From assembly GCA_022566315.1 (NCBI GenBank), contig JADFJC010000004.1, positions 1 to 64,000 on the forward strand: DNA of 64,000 bases. Reading direction: 5' to 3'. Shown piece by piece: positions 24,804 through 33,583 of this stretch. The notes below the pieces were generated by a model, which was not told the origin of the DNA, searched no databases, and was given only the letters and a program-made list of their open reading frames with translations. How positions within the stretch are numbered: the first letter of the stretch is position 1; every line of letters begins with the position of its first letter. Source of the DNA: Planctomycetota bacterium (GTDB taxonomy: Bacteria; Planctomycetota; Phycisphaerae; Sedimentisphaerales; Anaerobacaceae). The position numbers were made by a program, and so were the translations under genes.

Positions 24804-25868
24804 CTAATTGGTATCTGGCTGGTCAGTCTTTGTTTGTGTCAATTCTGAGGATTGTGTTTCTGAATCAGATTGTGGGATTGATTTGATTTCGATTGGAGGC
24901 TGGGTCTGATTTTCATCTACGCCGACAGGTTGCGTGCTCGGTTGTGGTGGCACCTGCGAAGCAGGCTGTGGTGACGGAGTAGAGATAGTCGAGAGTTGTT
25001 CTTGATTTTCATCATCGCCGGCAGGCTGGTCTTGAATTTCACTGATAGTAACAGGCTGTGCATCTGGAGGTGTCGATGGCTGGAATTGGGCGTGTATGAG
25101 CTCGGCTGCCTTTCTGTAGTCTTCTGCACCGTGGCAGTTTTGCTCGTACTCGAAAATTGTTTTGCCATAGCTGGGTGCCTCGGCGAGCTTGATATTTCTT
25201 CGGATATGAACCGGTAAGATTTGGGCCTGCGCCCAGGGGCAGTTGGTCCGGCGTGCCTTGTCGAGGAATTGCTCGACGTCGGCCCTGACTTCATTTGGAA
25301 GAGAGGCCCTGCCATCGAATATGCACAGCAAAATCCATTTGACTTTCAGATTGGGGTTGATTCTTTTGTTTACAAGCTCAATGGTCTGCAGCAGTTTTCC
25401 AAATCCCCGCAGTGCCAGGAAATGCGGCTGAAGCGGGATGAGGACATCATCGGCGGCAGCGAGGGCATTGAGGCTAAGCAGTCCAAGTGAAGGGGCGCAG
25501 TCGATAAGACAATAATCGAATTTATCCTGGCTTGATTGAAGGGCCTCTCTCAGGATGGTTTCTCTGCCGACTACGCTTACCAGTTCGCTTTCGGCGCCGA
25601 CGAGGTTGATATTTGCGGGCAGCAGCCAAAGATTCGGCCTCATGAGCAGAATTTGCTTTTCAAATTCAGCGGACTGAGTGAGGACCTGATAAGAGCCGAA
25701 CTGGACGATTTGCGGCTCAAGGCCGAGGTGGATTGTCAGATGCGCCTGAGGGTCAAAGTCAATAACGACCACCCTCGAGCCGGCGGCGGCAAGAGCTGCT
25801 GCGATATTGACCACCGTTGTGGTTTTTCCCACGCCACCTTTCTGGTTTAATACTGCAATGGTTCTCAT
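24804..25868 (-). CDS. ParA/Soj-family ATPase with Pro/Gln-rich tail
   Basis: Walker-type partition ATPase that uses ATP-dependent dimerisation on DNA to segregate chromosome or cargo. The deviant Walker A KGGVGKTTTVVNIAAAL is at residues 10-26, Walker A' is VIDFDPQAHLT and Walker B is YCLIDCAPSLGLL. The ATPase domain ends near 255. About 95 residues follow that are rich in Pro, Gln, Ser and Thr (tandem QPVTISEIQDQPAGDDENQ / QPVGVDENQTQPPIEIKS), absent from typical Soj. No parB gene follows in the window. Confidence 0.9.
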   Translation of the reverse strand: MRTIAVLNQKGGVGKTTTVVNIAAALAAAGSRVVVIDFDPQAHLTIHLGLEPQIVQFGSYQVLTQSAEFEKQILLMRPNLWLLPANINLVGAESELVSVVGRETILREALQSSQDKFDYCLIDCAPSLGLLSLNALAAADDVLIPLQPHFLALRGFGKLLQTIELVNKRINPNLKVKWILLCIFDGRASLPNEVRADVEQFLDKARRTNCPWAQAQILPVHIRRNIKLAEAPSYGKTIFEYEQNCHGAEDYRKAAELIHAQFQPSTPPDAQPVTISEIQDQPAGDDENQEQLSTISTPSPQPASQVPPQPSTQPVGVDENQTQPPIEIKSIPQSDSETQSSELTQTKTDQPDTN

Positions 25869-25879
25869 AGGAAAGAACT

Positions 25880-26037
25880 AAAGTGCCTAAAGTGACAGCT
25901 TTGCTGTCATTCTGAACGCAGCGCAGCGAAGTGAAGAATCTCTTTTTCGTTGACCAGATCCTTCGGCTTCGCCTCAGGATGACACTTACGTGTCACTTTA
26001 GTTCACTTTAGGCACTCCAAATTTTAGTCACTTTAGT
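25880..26037. repeat. Large inverted repeat of the AAAGTGCCTAAAGTG family enclosing a common mobile repeat
   Basis: The left arm CTAAAGTGCCTAAAGTGACA and the right arm TGTCACTTTAGTTCACTTTA form a long stem. Nested inside is the widespread GTCATTCTGAACGCAGCG ... AGGATGACA hairpin. Similar arms occur at 30435, 35755 and 40988. Confidence 0.8.
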
Positions 26038-26438
26038 TTCTTCAGGATGGCATCAAGCACGCCATTAACGAAGGCCGGTGACTTATCGGTGCTGAACTTT
26101 TTGGCAAGCTCAATGGCCTCATTTATCACAACTTTGGGCGGGATATCAGGACAGAATTTCAACTGATAAACCGCCAATCTCAAGATGCTTTTGTCAACAG
26201 GTGAGAGTCTCGCGAATTGCCACTTTATAGTCGAGACAATTATCGGCCCGTCGCACTGTTCCAAATTTTCCCACGTTCCTTTTGTCCAATCCGAGGCGAG
26301 TTTGCGTACGAAATCGTCTTCATCTGCTTCTCTGAAGAACCGGTCTAAAAACTCGAATAGGTCAGGACCCTGCACATCGAGCTGATACAACGCCTGCATT
26401 GTCAGCTCTCTGGCCTTTGTTCTTCTGTCCATATTCAT
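26028..26438 (-). CDS. nusB: Transcription antitermination factor NusB
   Basis: Binds boxA RNA with S10/NusE and promotes rRNA antitermination. The all-helical 136-residue protein has the family start RRTKARELTMQALYQLD, KWQFARLSPVDKSILRLAVYQL in the middle and PPKVVINEAIELAKKFSTDKSPAFVNGVLDAI at the end. It lies 51 bp after ribH in the ribH-nusB order common in bacteria. Confidence 0.96.
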   Translation of the reverse strand: MNMDRRTKARELTMQALYQLDVQGPDLFEFLDRFFREADEDDFVRKLASDWTKGTWENLEQCDGPIIVSTIKWQFARLSPVDKSILRLAVYQLKFCPDIPPKVVINEAIELAKKFSTDKSPAFVNGVLDAILKKLK

Positions 26439-26489
26439 CGTAGTTCGTAGTTCGTAGTTTGTAGTCTATGAACTATGAAATCATAACTA

Positions 26490-26957
26490 TCAACTTAATT
26501 GTTCCATCACGTTGACCATTTCCATAGCTGTTTGTGCTGCGTCTGCCCCGGCGTTGCCCATTTTTGTCCCGGCCCTTTCGACTGCCTGTTCGAGTGTATC
26601 GCAGGTCAGGACGCCAAATACGGTGGGGGTGGGTGAATCGTAGTTGATTTGTCCGATACCGCGGGATACCTGCTGGCAGATATAATCATAATGGGCGGTT
26701 TGGCCTCGTATGACCGCGCCGAGGCAGAGGACCGCAACGTATTTGCCGCTGTTGGCAAGTTTTTTCGAAGCCTGCGTAATTTCACAGGCACCCGGCACCC
26801 AGACCACGGATATCTGTTCATCGGCGGCACCATGACGCTGGAGAGAGTCTATCGCGCCGGCAAGCAGTTTTGAGGTTATGAACTCATTAAACCTGCTGAC
26901 TACAATAACGTAATTGCCCTTGCTGGCTGTTATGCGGCCTTTTATTTCTTTAATCAT
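26490..26957 (-). CDS. ribH: 6,7-dimethyl-8-ribityllumazine synthase
   Basis: Makes the lumazine precursor of riboflavin in a 60-mer or pentamer. Signatures are [29 protein letters not shown] and [17 protein letters not shown] with the catalytic His, followed by [17 protein letters not shown]. 155 residues, standard. First gene of the ribH-nusB unit. I saw no FMN riboswitch in the 360 bp upstream. Confidence 0.97.
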   Translation of the reverse strand: MIKEIKGRITASKGNYVIVVSRFNEFITSKLLAGAIDSLQRHGAADEQISVVWVPGACEITQASKKLANSGKYVAVLCLGAVIRGQTAHYDYICQQVSRGIGQINYDSPTPTVFGVLTCDTLEQAVERAGTKMGNAGADAAQTAMEMVNVMEQLS

Positions 26958-27329
26958 AATTTCACTTCTCCAAATTATATCAAGACTCCAATTATATCTA
27001 TGTGTACCTGACTCGATTCACGTGTAGTTACGGACCGCCTGGGGACCCCGCAAAGCGGGAACCCTGACAGCTATACATTATAAGACTTTCGTTGGCTGGT
27101 TTCCAGAAAAACAACTCAACACCAGAAGAGCTGCGATTAATACCATTTTGGCCTCAGAAGCTAACCTACTCAACTATAAGAGTTTATACGCCGAATTTCC
27201 AGCAAAATTTTACTGAAGACAAAAAGGTCTTGAGCCGACAAAAAACCGCTAACCTGAGTATGTTTTGTGGGCGATAACCACGCTGGATGAACTCTTAACC
27301 GTCGGGGGTAAACAGGGCAAGGTGTGATT

Positions 27330-28706
27330 ATGCTTTTTGAAAGTATGGAATTTAGCTCCTATGACAAAGCCGAGCGGAAGGCGCGGAGGGCTTTCGAGCT
27401 TTATGAAGACGGCAAAATGCCACAGGCCCTCGATGAGCTGGAGACGGCGCTTGAGATAAATCCTTCCAACAGTTCGTGGCATTTCAACAAGGCTCTGACG
27501 CTGGATTCTATAAATCGGTTTGAGGATGCGATAGACGAATACGAAATCGCCTTGCAGTTGAACCCAAACGATTTAGAGATATTAAATTCGCTGGCGGTCG
27601 ATTATACCCGCACGTGCCAATATGACCTGGCTATTGATACCTTTGAGCGTATCCAGGAATTTGACCCCGAGTTCGAGCCGTGCTACTGCAATCGGATAAT
27701 CACCTATACGGAAATGAGTCTGCACGACTTGGCCGAGCAGATGTTTTACTTGGCCCAGCAGATAAAACCGTATTGTGCGTTGTGCTATTATAATATCGGG
27801 AACAGTCTTTTTGCACGGGGCCAGTATAAAAAAGCTATTCGCTGCTGGCTGCGAACTGCCGAGCTTGAGCCGAGTCATCCACAAATCAACTACCGAATCG
27901 CTCAGGCTTATTGGTCGGACAGCCAGACTGAACGAAGCCGGGAGCATTTCCTGACGGAGCTTCGTATCAACCCGGGCGATATCGATGTTATTTTCGATTT
28001 CGGATTGTTCCTGCTCGAGACCGGCGATATCGAATCGGCAAAGGAAAAGTTTAACAGAATACTTGAGCTTGAGCCGGATTTTGCAGCCGCCTTGTTTTAT
28101 CTTGGAGAGATTGCTTTTAGCAACCGAGATTATGAGCGGGCGACCGAACTATTCAGTCAGGCACTTCAAAAGAACAATACACTTGCAGGGCCTTGCTACA
28201 GGCTGGCCCAGTATGCGTTGATGAAAGAGCAAGAGATAAAAGCAAGGGCTTATCTGGTTTCGGAGCTGGAAACTTGTCCAGAGGATGTGGAAATCCTGGT
28301 TTCCATGGGGTCGATGTTTTTGAGAATTGGTGAGTTTGATTATGCGACGCATTGTCTGCTGCGGGCTGTCGATATCGATGGTGCTAATGTGGATGCCTAT
28401 TACTATCTTGGCGCTGTCAGGGCTGTAAAAGGGGAGTTTGGAGATGCTGCGGAATTTTTTGCCCATGCGGTCGATATCAAAAGTGAGCATATTCCCACTT
28501 TAAGAGATTCGGCTTTTGTTTACCTGGCAATGGGCAGATTGGCCGACGCTGCCAAGAGCATTAAGAAGGCACGTTCTTTAGCGGGTAACGACCCACAGCT
28601 AAAAGCACTTGGCCGACGAATTCATCTGGCCCTGCTATGGCGGCGGATAGCGGATTTTCTTTCTCGATTCAAACCTCGATTCGTCTTTAGAAAATCACCG
28701 CGCTAA
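27330..28706 (+). CDS. TPR-repeat protein
   Basis: About ten tetratricopeptide units cover residues 10-430, for example ARRAFELYEDGKMPQALDELE, AIDEYEIALQLNPNDLEIL and CYYNIGNSLFARGQYKKAIRC. A short basic tail ends RFKPRFVFRKSPR. No signal peptide or catalytic domain is visible, so it is probably a cytoplasmic scaffold. The ATG at 27330 is preferred over a GTG two codons earlier because of CAAGG spacing. Confidence 0.88.
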   Translation: MLFESMEFSSYDKAERKARRAFELYEDGKMPQALDELETALEINPSNSSWHFNKALTLDSINRFEDAIDEYEIALQLNPNDLEILNSLAVDYTRTCQYDLAIDTFERIQEFDPEFEPCYCNRIITYTEMSLHDLAEQMFYLAQQIKPYCALCYYNIGNSLFARGQYKKAIRCWLRTAELEPSHPQINYRIAQAYWSDSQTERSREHFLTELRINPGDIDVIFDFGLFLLETGDIESAKEKFNRILELEPDFAAALFYLGEIAFSNRDYERATELFSQALQKNNTLAGPCYRLAQYALMKEQEIKARAYLVSELETCPEDVEILVSMGSMFLRIGEFDYATHCLLRAVDIDGANVDAYYYLGAVRAVKGEFGDAAEFFAHAVDIKSEHIPTLRDSAFVYLAMGRLADAAKSIKKARSLAGNDPQLKALGRRIHLALLWRRIADFLSRFKPRFVFRKSPR

Positions 28707-28718
28707 ATGTGCCTTTAT

Positions 28719-30104
28719 CTAATCTGGCAAAAGAGTCCTTAGAATGCGAACTCCTGCTTCATCTACGCTTGATGTGGAATTACTGAGAATAACCACTCCT
28801 ACCCGATGCTTCTTGTTGAACCCCATGTAGCTCTTATATCCACCTGTTCCACCATTGTGCCAAACAATGGAATCGTCTGGGCAATTGGGGCCCTGGATGT
28901 GCCATCCCATAGCAATGCTCATTGTCGGTTTAATTTTGTGCCGCACGACTTGGGTAGTTTCCATCGCCTTGTTGAGCGGTGTTTGTGTTATGCCTATATT
29001 GGCCAACAAGAATTTTAGCAGGTCGTTGACAGTGGATCGCAAAGCACCCGCACCGGCCAGAGTAGGGATGTCCCAATTTGTTGCAGGAAAGGACAGGTAC
29101 AGGGAAGAAATCGTGAACACACCTTGGTAGCCCTGGGCAAGCCGGGATTTTTGGTCACGTGACAGCGTTATCCGCGTATCGTTCATAGCTAAAGGAGTGC
29201 AGATACGGCTTAAAACCATATCTTCGTATGTTTTTGTTTGGCTACATGCCAAGATGTGACCCAGTAGCCCCATACCTACATTTGAGTAGCTGTATTTAGT
29301 ACCTGGTTTGGTTTTCAAGCTGTGTTTGGAAAGAAACGCATAGAGTCGCGACGGGGTATAACTTGCATAGGGGTTCTTAACAAAATCAAGGCTAAGATAA
29401 TCTTTGAAGTTGTTCAGATTGTTCGGTATTCGTGGCAAGCCTGACATATGAGAGACCAAATCAATTAGTGTTATTTCCGTGTCGTCATACACGGGCATTT
29501 GAATTGAAGGAGGTAGGAATTTTTGCACTGTGTCTGTGAGGCTAACCAACCCATCTTTGTCCATATTGGCAAGCAGTAATGCTGTAAACACCTTAGTGAT
29601 CGAGCCGATTTCGTAAATAGTATCACCGTCAGGTTGATGATTACTATTAGTATTTACTCTACCGTAGCCAAAAACCACTGTACCTTCTCCACCAATGATG
29701 CCTACCGAAACTCCAACGCTCTTATTAGTGTCTATAAGTGGCTGGATGACTTCATCAACTTTGACTTTGAATTCCGAATAGATATTGTTCGCATCATTGC
29801 CTGGCACCGCTGATTCGAAATAGCTGGAATAGGCGTTGCCGTCGCGGTACAATGAAAACTGAATTGGCAGCTGCCAAAGCAGAGTTACACCTGCAAAGAA
29901 GAATATCCAGCCTTGTAGGGATTGCAGAATAACTGCTCGCTGCTTTATAGGCTTGTTAAACTTTTTGGCTGAAATGAGGCGGATTTTGCGGTAAAGGTGT
30001 CTTTCCCAAACTTTTGTCCTCCTGGGGAATACCGCACAAGGAAGCCCTGTCAAAATCCAAGATAATCCGACAGCCATCAATATCAAAGGGACATAAATTG
30101 GCAC
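28719..30104 (-). CDS. Membrane-anchored serine beta-lactamase/D-Ala-D-Ala carboxypeptidase-like protein
   Basis: Class C beta-lactamase-fold hydrolase (Pfam Beta-lactamase group; peptidase or esterase relatives). The N terminus has two transmembrane segments (VPLILMAVGLSWILTGLP and GWIFFFAGVTLLW) with a basic loop between them. The catalytic part starts near residue 105, with the S-x-x-K motif in EIGSITKVFTALLL (about 175) and the Y-x-N motif in TKYSYSNVGMGLLGHI. The third motif region is WHNGGTGGYKSYMGF (H-x-G type). The active domain probably faces outside the inner membrane. The substrate is unknown. Confidence 0.87.
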   Translation of the reverse strand: MPIYVPLILMAVGLSWILTGLPCAVFPRRTKVWERHLYRKIRLISAKKFNKPIKQRAVILQSLQGWIFFFAGVTLLWQLPIQFSLYRDGNAYSSYFESAVPGNDANNIYSEFKVKVDEVIQPLIDTNKSVGVSVGIIGGEGTVVFGYGRVNTNSNHQPDGDTIYEIGSITKVFTALLLANMDKDGLVSLTDTVQKFLPPSIQMPVYDDTEITLIDLVSHMSGLPRIPNNLNNFKDYLSLDFVKNPYASYTPSRLYAFLSKHSLKTKPGTKYSYSNVGMGLLGHILACSQTKTYEDMVLSRICTPLAMNDTRITLSRDQKSRLAQGYQGVFTISSLYLSFPATNWDIPTLAGAGALRSTVNDLLKFLLANIGITQTPLNKAMETTQVVRHKIKPTMSIAMGWHIQGPNCPDDSIVWHNGGTGGYKSYMGFNKKHRVGVVILSNSTSSVDEAGVRILRTLLPD

Positions 30105-30313
30105 AGTTAGTTCCTTGTCTTATAAATTTCTTGAATGTAACAAGCGTAATTTTAACCAACGCCGTTTAATTATAGAGGCATTGTGCCATTAGGCAACAAC
30201 AACCTCAAAAGTCATTGACCACAGGGTAACAGAGGGGATAGTGTTTTTTTGCTGAAGACAGGTTAAGAAACAATTTGCAAAATTTTGGCAGATAAGTTAG
30301 CCTATTGCTTACC

Positions 30314-30397
30314 GGCCGAGTGGCGGAATGGCAGACGCTGGGGACTTAAAATCCCCTGCCCGTTATGGGCGTGTGGGTTCGAATCCCACCTCGGCTA
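30314..30397 (+). tRNA. tRNA-Leu (TAA)
   Basis: Type II tRNA with a long variable arm. Acceptor GGCCGAG/CTCGGCT (G-U at the first pair), anticodon stem GGGGA/TCCCC around loop CTTAAAA (anticodon TAA), T arm GTGGG-TTCGAAT-CCCAC, discriminator A. CCA is not encoded. Confidence 0.93.
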
Positions 30398-30434
30398 TTG
30401 TTCGTATCTCGTTCTAATAAACAAAGGAAATAGA

Positions 30435-30530
30435 AAGTGAACCAAAGTGACTAAAGTGCTTAAAATCTAACACACTTAATTCTAATAACTTTAGGCATTT
30501 TAGCTCACTTTAGGCACTTTGAACTTTTGA
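30435..30530. repeat. AAAGTGACTAAAGTG / CACTTTAGGCACTTT inverted repeat
   Basis: Left arm words AAAGTGAACCAAAGTGACTA, right arm words TTTAGCTCACTTTAGGCACT. Same family as 25880-26037 and 40988-41086. Located between tRNA-Leu and the citrate-synthase-like gene, so it may act on the RNA as a hairpin. Confidence 0.75.
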
Positions 30531-30542
30531 TGGAGATAAATA

Positions 30543-31874
30543 ATGGCCAATAAGAACCTTAAGCTTGTGGATGTAGGAAAACCCAATCTGTATCGTCAGA
30601 TGTTTCCATATACTGAATTTCCCAGGGTAATCTTCGATAAGCAGAAAGTTAAGTATGAGATACCGGAGAAGATATGGATAACCGATACGACGTTCCGTGA
30701 CGGTCAACAGGCCCGGCCGCCTTATAAGTCGGAGCAAATCCTCAAGATTTACGACTTGCTGCACGAGATAGACGGTGGGACAGGCCTGATTCGCCAGTGT
30801 GAGTTCTTTCTATATTCAAATCGTGACAGAGAAGCGATAGAACTGTGCAAAGAGCGAGGTTACAAGTTTCCAGAGATAACAGGGTGGATAAGGGCTGTGG
30901 CCGCTGATTTTAAATTGGTCTCACAAATGGGACTTGACGAAACGGGCATTCTGACCTCGGCAAGCGACTATCATATATTCCTGAAGCTGCGAAAGACACG
31001 GGCACAGGCGATGAACGCATATCTTGATATTGCCAAAGCGGCGTTAGACAGCGGCGTTACTCCACGTTGCCACTTTGAGGATATAACGCGAGCTGATTAT
31101 AAAGGTTTTGTTCTGCCGTTTGCCGCTGAGCTGATGAAACTTTCCGAAGAATATGATAAGCCGGTCAAGATTCGGCTTTGTGATACGCTTGGCTTTGGCC
31201 TGCCGTGGGCGGAGGTTTCTCTGCCGCGGAGCGTTCCGAAACTTGTCCACGGGCTTCGGAAAATCGGCGTTCCGTCCGAATGGCTCGAATGGCACGGTCA
31301 TAACGATTTACACAAGGTACAGGTGAACGCTGCAACGGCGTGGCTTTACGGGTGCAGCGCCGCCAACGCTGCGATATTCGGCTGCGGTGAGCGAACGGGC
31401 AATCCGCCGCTCGAAGCATTGGTTGTTGAACACGCCCAGTTGAAGGGGATGACCCAGGGCGTCAACTATGCGGCGATAACTGAATTAGCTGAGTACGCCA
31501 GGAAGGAATTAGGTCATGAGATTCCGCAGAACTATCCGTTGGTTGGACAAGACTTCAATGTTACCCGGGCCGGCATTCACGCAGACGGCTTATCAAAAAA
31601 CGAGGAAATATACAACTGCTTCGATACCCAAAAGTTACTCAACCGCCCTGTCGGTGTAGCAATTACCGACAAGACCGGCGCCGCGGGTATCAAGCACTGG
31701 GTAGAGGCCAAATACGAGATTCAAATCCCCAAGCATGACCCATGCATAACCAAAATCAAAGACAAAATTGATGCTGAGTATGTGGCTAACAGGGTATCGG
31801 TGATATCAGACGAGGAGATGTTCGAGTGGGCACGGGAAGCTTTCAGTGGTAATTTGCCGCCGTTAAGAGAATAA
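30543..31874 (+). CDS. HMGL-family acyltransferase, probable Re-citrate synthase
   Basis: Claisen-condensing enzyme of the DRE-TIM isopropylmalate/homocitrate synthase family. The metal-site motif is ITDTTFRDGQQARPPY (about residue 46; DRE-type R-D). LEWHGHNDLHKV gives the H-x-H metal ligands, and GCSAANAAIFGCGERTGNPPLE is the family's second signature. IRQCEFFLYSNRDREAI and the N-terminal PNLYRQMFPYTE are, from memory, typical of the Re-citrate synthase group of Clostridium kluyveri and other strict anaerobes rather than of LeuA. 443 residues with no LeuA regulatory domain. Homocitrate synthase is the main alternative. Its stop codon overlaps a hairpin element. Confidence 0.75.
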   Translation: MANKNLKLVDVGKPNLYRQMFPYTEFPRVIFDKQKVKYEIPEKIWITDTTFRDGQQARPPYKSEQILKIYDLLHEIDGGTGLIRQCEFFLYSNRDREAIELCKERGYKFPEITGWIRAVAADFKLVSQMGLDETGILTSASDYHIFLKLRKTRAQAMNAYLDIAKAALDSGVTPRCHFEDITRADYKGFVLPFAAELMKLSEEYDKPVKIRLCDTLGFGLPWAEVSLPRSVPKLVHGLRKIGVPSEWLEWHGHNDLHKVQVNAATAWLYGCSAANAAIFGCGERTGNPPLEALVVEHAQLKGMTQGVNYAAITELAEYARKELGHEIPQNYPLVGQDFNVTRAGIHADGLSKNEEIYNCFDTQKLLNRPVGVAITDKTGAAGIKHWVEAKYEIQIPKHDPCITKIKDKIDAEYVANRVSVISDEEMFEWAREAFSGNLPPLRE

Positions 31875-31978
31875 GGACTGGTAAAGAAATTAGGTTTCGT
31901 TTTTGGCTGAGCGAGGACAAGGCTGACACCGCCAGCCGCAGCCAGCCAAAAATGGAAGATAATTTATTTACAAGTCCT
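31874..31978. mobile_element. 105-bp MITE-like hairpin element
   Basis: 19-bp near-perfect terminal inverted repeats (AGGACTGGTAAAGAAATTA against TAATTTATTTACAAGTCCT, 17 of 19 complementary) enclose a second inner inverted repeat (GTTTTTGGCTG / CAGCCAAAAAT). A lone copy of the right end is at 34328-34346. No target-site duplication is clear, so a terminator-like RNA hairpin is the alternative. Confidence 0.6.
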
Positions 31979-32049
31979 AAGTGGATGAGGGGAGGGGTGG
32001 ATGAGTAAATTATTTTACATATAATCGCATCGACGCATTTACGCTGATT

Positions 32050-32838
32050 ATGCCGGATAAAAAGATCAAGGCAGTACTGTTCGACCTCGGCGAGACCCTG
32101 GTGAACTTTGGTAAAATCAAGGTGGGCCGGCTCTTTCGGCAAGGTGCGAGATTATCGTACGATTTTCTCAAAAGCTGCGGCCAGCCGGTCGGCAATTTCC
32201 AATATTACTGCTGGAGAAACCTGCTCGCACTGCGCATACGAGGCTTGCTTTCCAATATAACGAAAAATGATTTTAATTCCCTGGCTTTGTTAAGGGGGTT
32301 CGGTATAAAAAAAGGTATCAGGCTCGACGGAAAACAATGGCGACATTTTGGATGGCTTTGGTATGAACCTTTGAGTAAAGTCGCCACGACCGAGCCGAAA
32401 ATAAAAGATACCTTAACCACACTCAAAAATTCCGGACTTAAGCTCGGCATAGTTTCCAATACTTTTGTGAACGGCTGTTCTCTGGAAAAACATCTGAAGC
32501 AATTGGGTATATTAGATTTCTTTACGGTCAGGATATATTCGTACGAATTTGATTTTCGTAAACCGGATGTTCGAATCTTCAAGATTGCCGCCGAGAGGGT
32601 TGGCGAGGCGATGGAAAACATATTGTTCGTAGGAGATCGAATTAATAAAGACATTAGACCTGCGATAAAAAGCGGTATGCAGGCAGTGCTTAAAAGTGCT
32701 TACACCAATGCCGGAAAGAAAATCCCCAAAGGCACCTGGAAAATCAATCAGCTTTCCGAACTGCCGGCCCTGATAGAAAAAATCAACGCAGGAAGCAGTT
32801 CATTAAATTGTCATTCTGAACGAAGCACAGCGAAGTGA
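32050..32838 (+). CDS. HAD-superfamily hydrolase
   Basis: Phosphatase-like HAD protein, subfamily IA. Motif I is AVLFDLGETLVNF (residues 9-21), motif II is LGIVSNTF (about 137), motif III is the Lys in FRKPDVRIF, and motif IV is ILFVGDRINKDIRPA. A helical cap lies between motifs I and II. 262 residues. The last residues (SSSLNCHSERSTAK) are encoded by the common TCATTCTGAACGAAGC repeat, so the native C terminus probably ended near LPALIEKINAG. Confidence 0.85.
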   Translation: MPDKKIKAVLFDLGETLVNFGKIKVGRLFRQGARLSYDFLKSCGQPVGNFQYYCWRNLLALRIRGLLSNITKNDFNSLALLRGFGIKKGIRLDGKQWRHFGWLWYEPLSKVATTEPKIKDTLTTLKNSGLKLGIVSNTFVNGCSLEKHLKQLGILDFFTVRIYSYEFDFRKPDVRIFKIAAERVGEAMENILFVGDRINKDIRPAIKSGMQAVLKSAYTNAGKKIPKGTWKINQLSELPALIEKINAGSSSLNCHSERSTAK

Positions 32839-32890
32839 AGAATCTCTTTTTTTCGCGTGCCAGATCTTTCGGCTCCGACTCAAAATGACA
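32808..32890. repeat. Common GTCATTCTGA...AATGACA hairpin repeat
   Basis: TGTCATTCTGAACGAAGC on the left and CGACTCAAAATGACA on the right. The widespread repeat family also occurs at about 25907, 33255-33370, 49671 and 61790. Its left end forms the last codons of the HAD gene. Confidence 0.85.
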
Positions 32891-32958
32891 AAAGAATGTA
32901 ACGGCCAGATTAAAAATCTATAGCTGAAAAAAGGTCTTACAGCAATAATTGAGCAGTT

Positions 32959-33255
32959 ATGCAAGCCCCGAATCAATATCACGTTTACATTATGACCAAT
33001 AAATCCGGAACACTTTATATCGGCATAACCAACAACATAAGAAAGAGAGTTTATGAGCATAAGAATAAACTAATTCCGGGTTTTACTAAAAAGTATAATA
33101 TCAATTGCTTGATTTATTTCGAGACTTTCGGTGATGTGTATTCTGCTATCGCCAGAGAGAAAACCATCAAGGGTTGGTTGCGCAAAAAGAAAATTGAATT
33201 GATACGGGAAACCAATCCCGATTGGAAAGACTTGGCTAACGATTGGTATGATTGA
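32959..33255 (+). CDS. GIY-YIG nuclease-family protein
   Basis: Small UvrC-like single-domain nuclease of 98 residues. The signature is YHVYIMTNKSGTLYIGITNN, with G-I-Y replaced by V-Y-I, then the Arg in IRKRVYEHK and the metal-ligand Glu region IAREKTIKGW. The typical end NPDWKDLANDWYD is present. Such genes are frequent, often solitary and probably mobile. It lies between two copies of the common hairpin repeat. Confidence 0.9.
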   Translation: MQAPNQYHVYIMTNKSGTLYIGITNNIRKRVYEHKNKLIPGFTKKYNINCLIYFETFGDVYSAIAREKTIKGWLRKKKIELIRETNPDWKDLANDWYD

Positions 33256-33517
33256 GATTCTTCGCTGCGCTCAGAATGACAAATAGTAGTTATGCCTTTT
33301 TGTCATCCTGTAGAATGACAGGTGGTAGTTATGTCTCTTTGTCATCCTGAGCGATAGCGAAGGATCTGGCCTCAAAACAGGAATAATACATGACAAACAG
33401 ACTATAATCTGATAATATAAATCCCACGGATGCCGTCCTGAATTAGCCGAAGGGTATCTGAGGTAAACTCGCACATTAGAACGAAATTCACCCAAAGCCG
33501 TCAGAAGCAATTTTTTA
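33256..33517. other. Repeat-rich spacer upstream of the pseudopilin gene
   Basis: Two or three back-to-back copies of the TTCTTCGCTGCGCTCAGAAT / GTCATCCTGAGCGATAGC repeat (33255-33370), then about 140 bp without recognisable features. No gene. Confidence 0.7.
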
Positions 33518-33545
33518 TTGACTTGTGCGCCCACAGACGTATAAT
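33518..33545 (+). promoter_or_regulatory. Strong sigma-70-type promoter of the pseudopilin gene
   Basis: TTGACT (33518-33523), 16-nt spacer, perfect TATAAT (33540-33545), followed about 30 nt later by a GGAAGGAGAA Shine-Dalgarno and the ATG at 33584. Confidence 0.7.
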
Positions 33546-33583
33546 AATAGTATTACAATTTATTAAACGAGGAAGGAGAACCT

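Noticed and set aside
27092-27277. 61-residue frame between ribH and the TPR gene
   Set aside because: No start signal, biased composition and no family; looks like chance.
26958-27320. FMN riboswitch upstream of ribH
   Set aside because: None of the conserved FMN-element segments can be found; only a GACCCCGCAAAGCGGG-type repeat is present.
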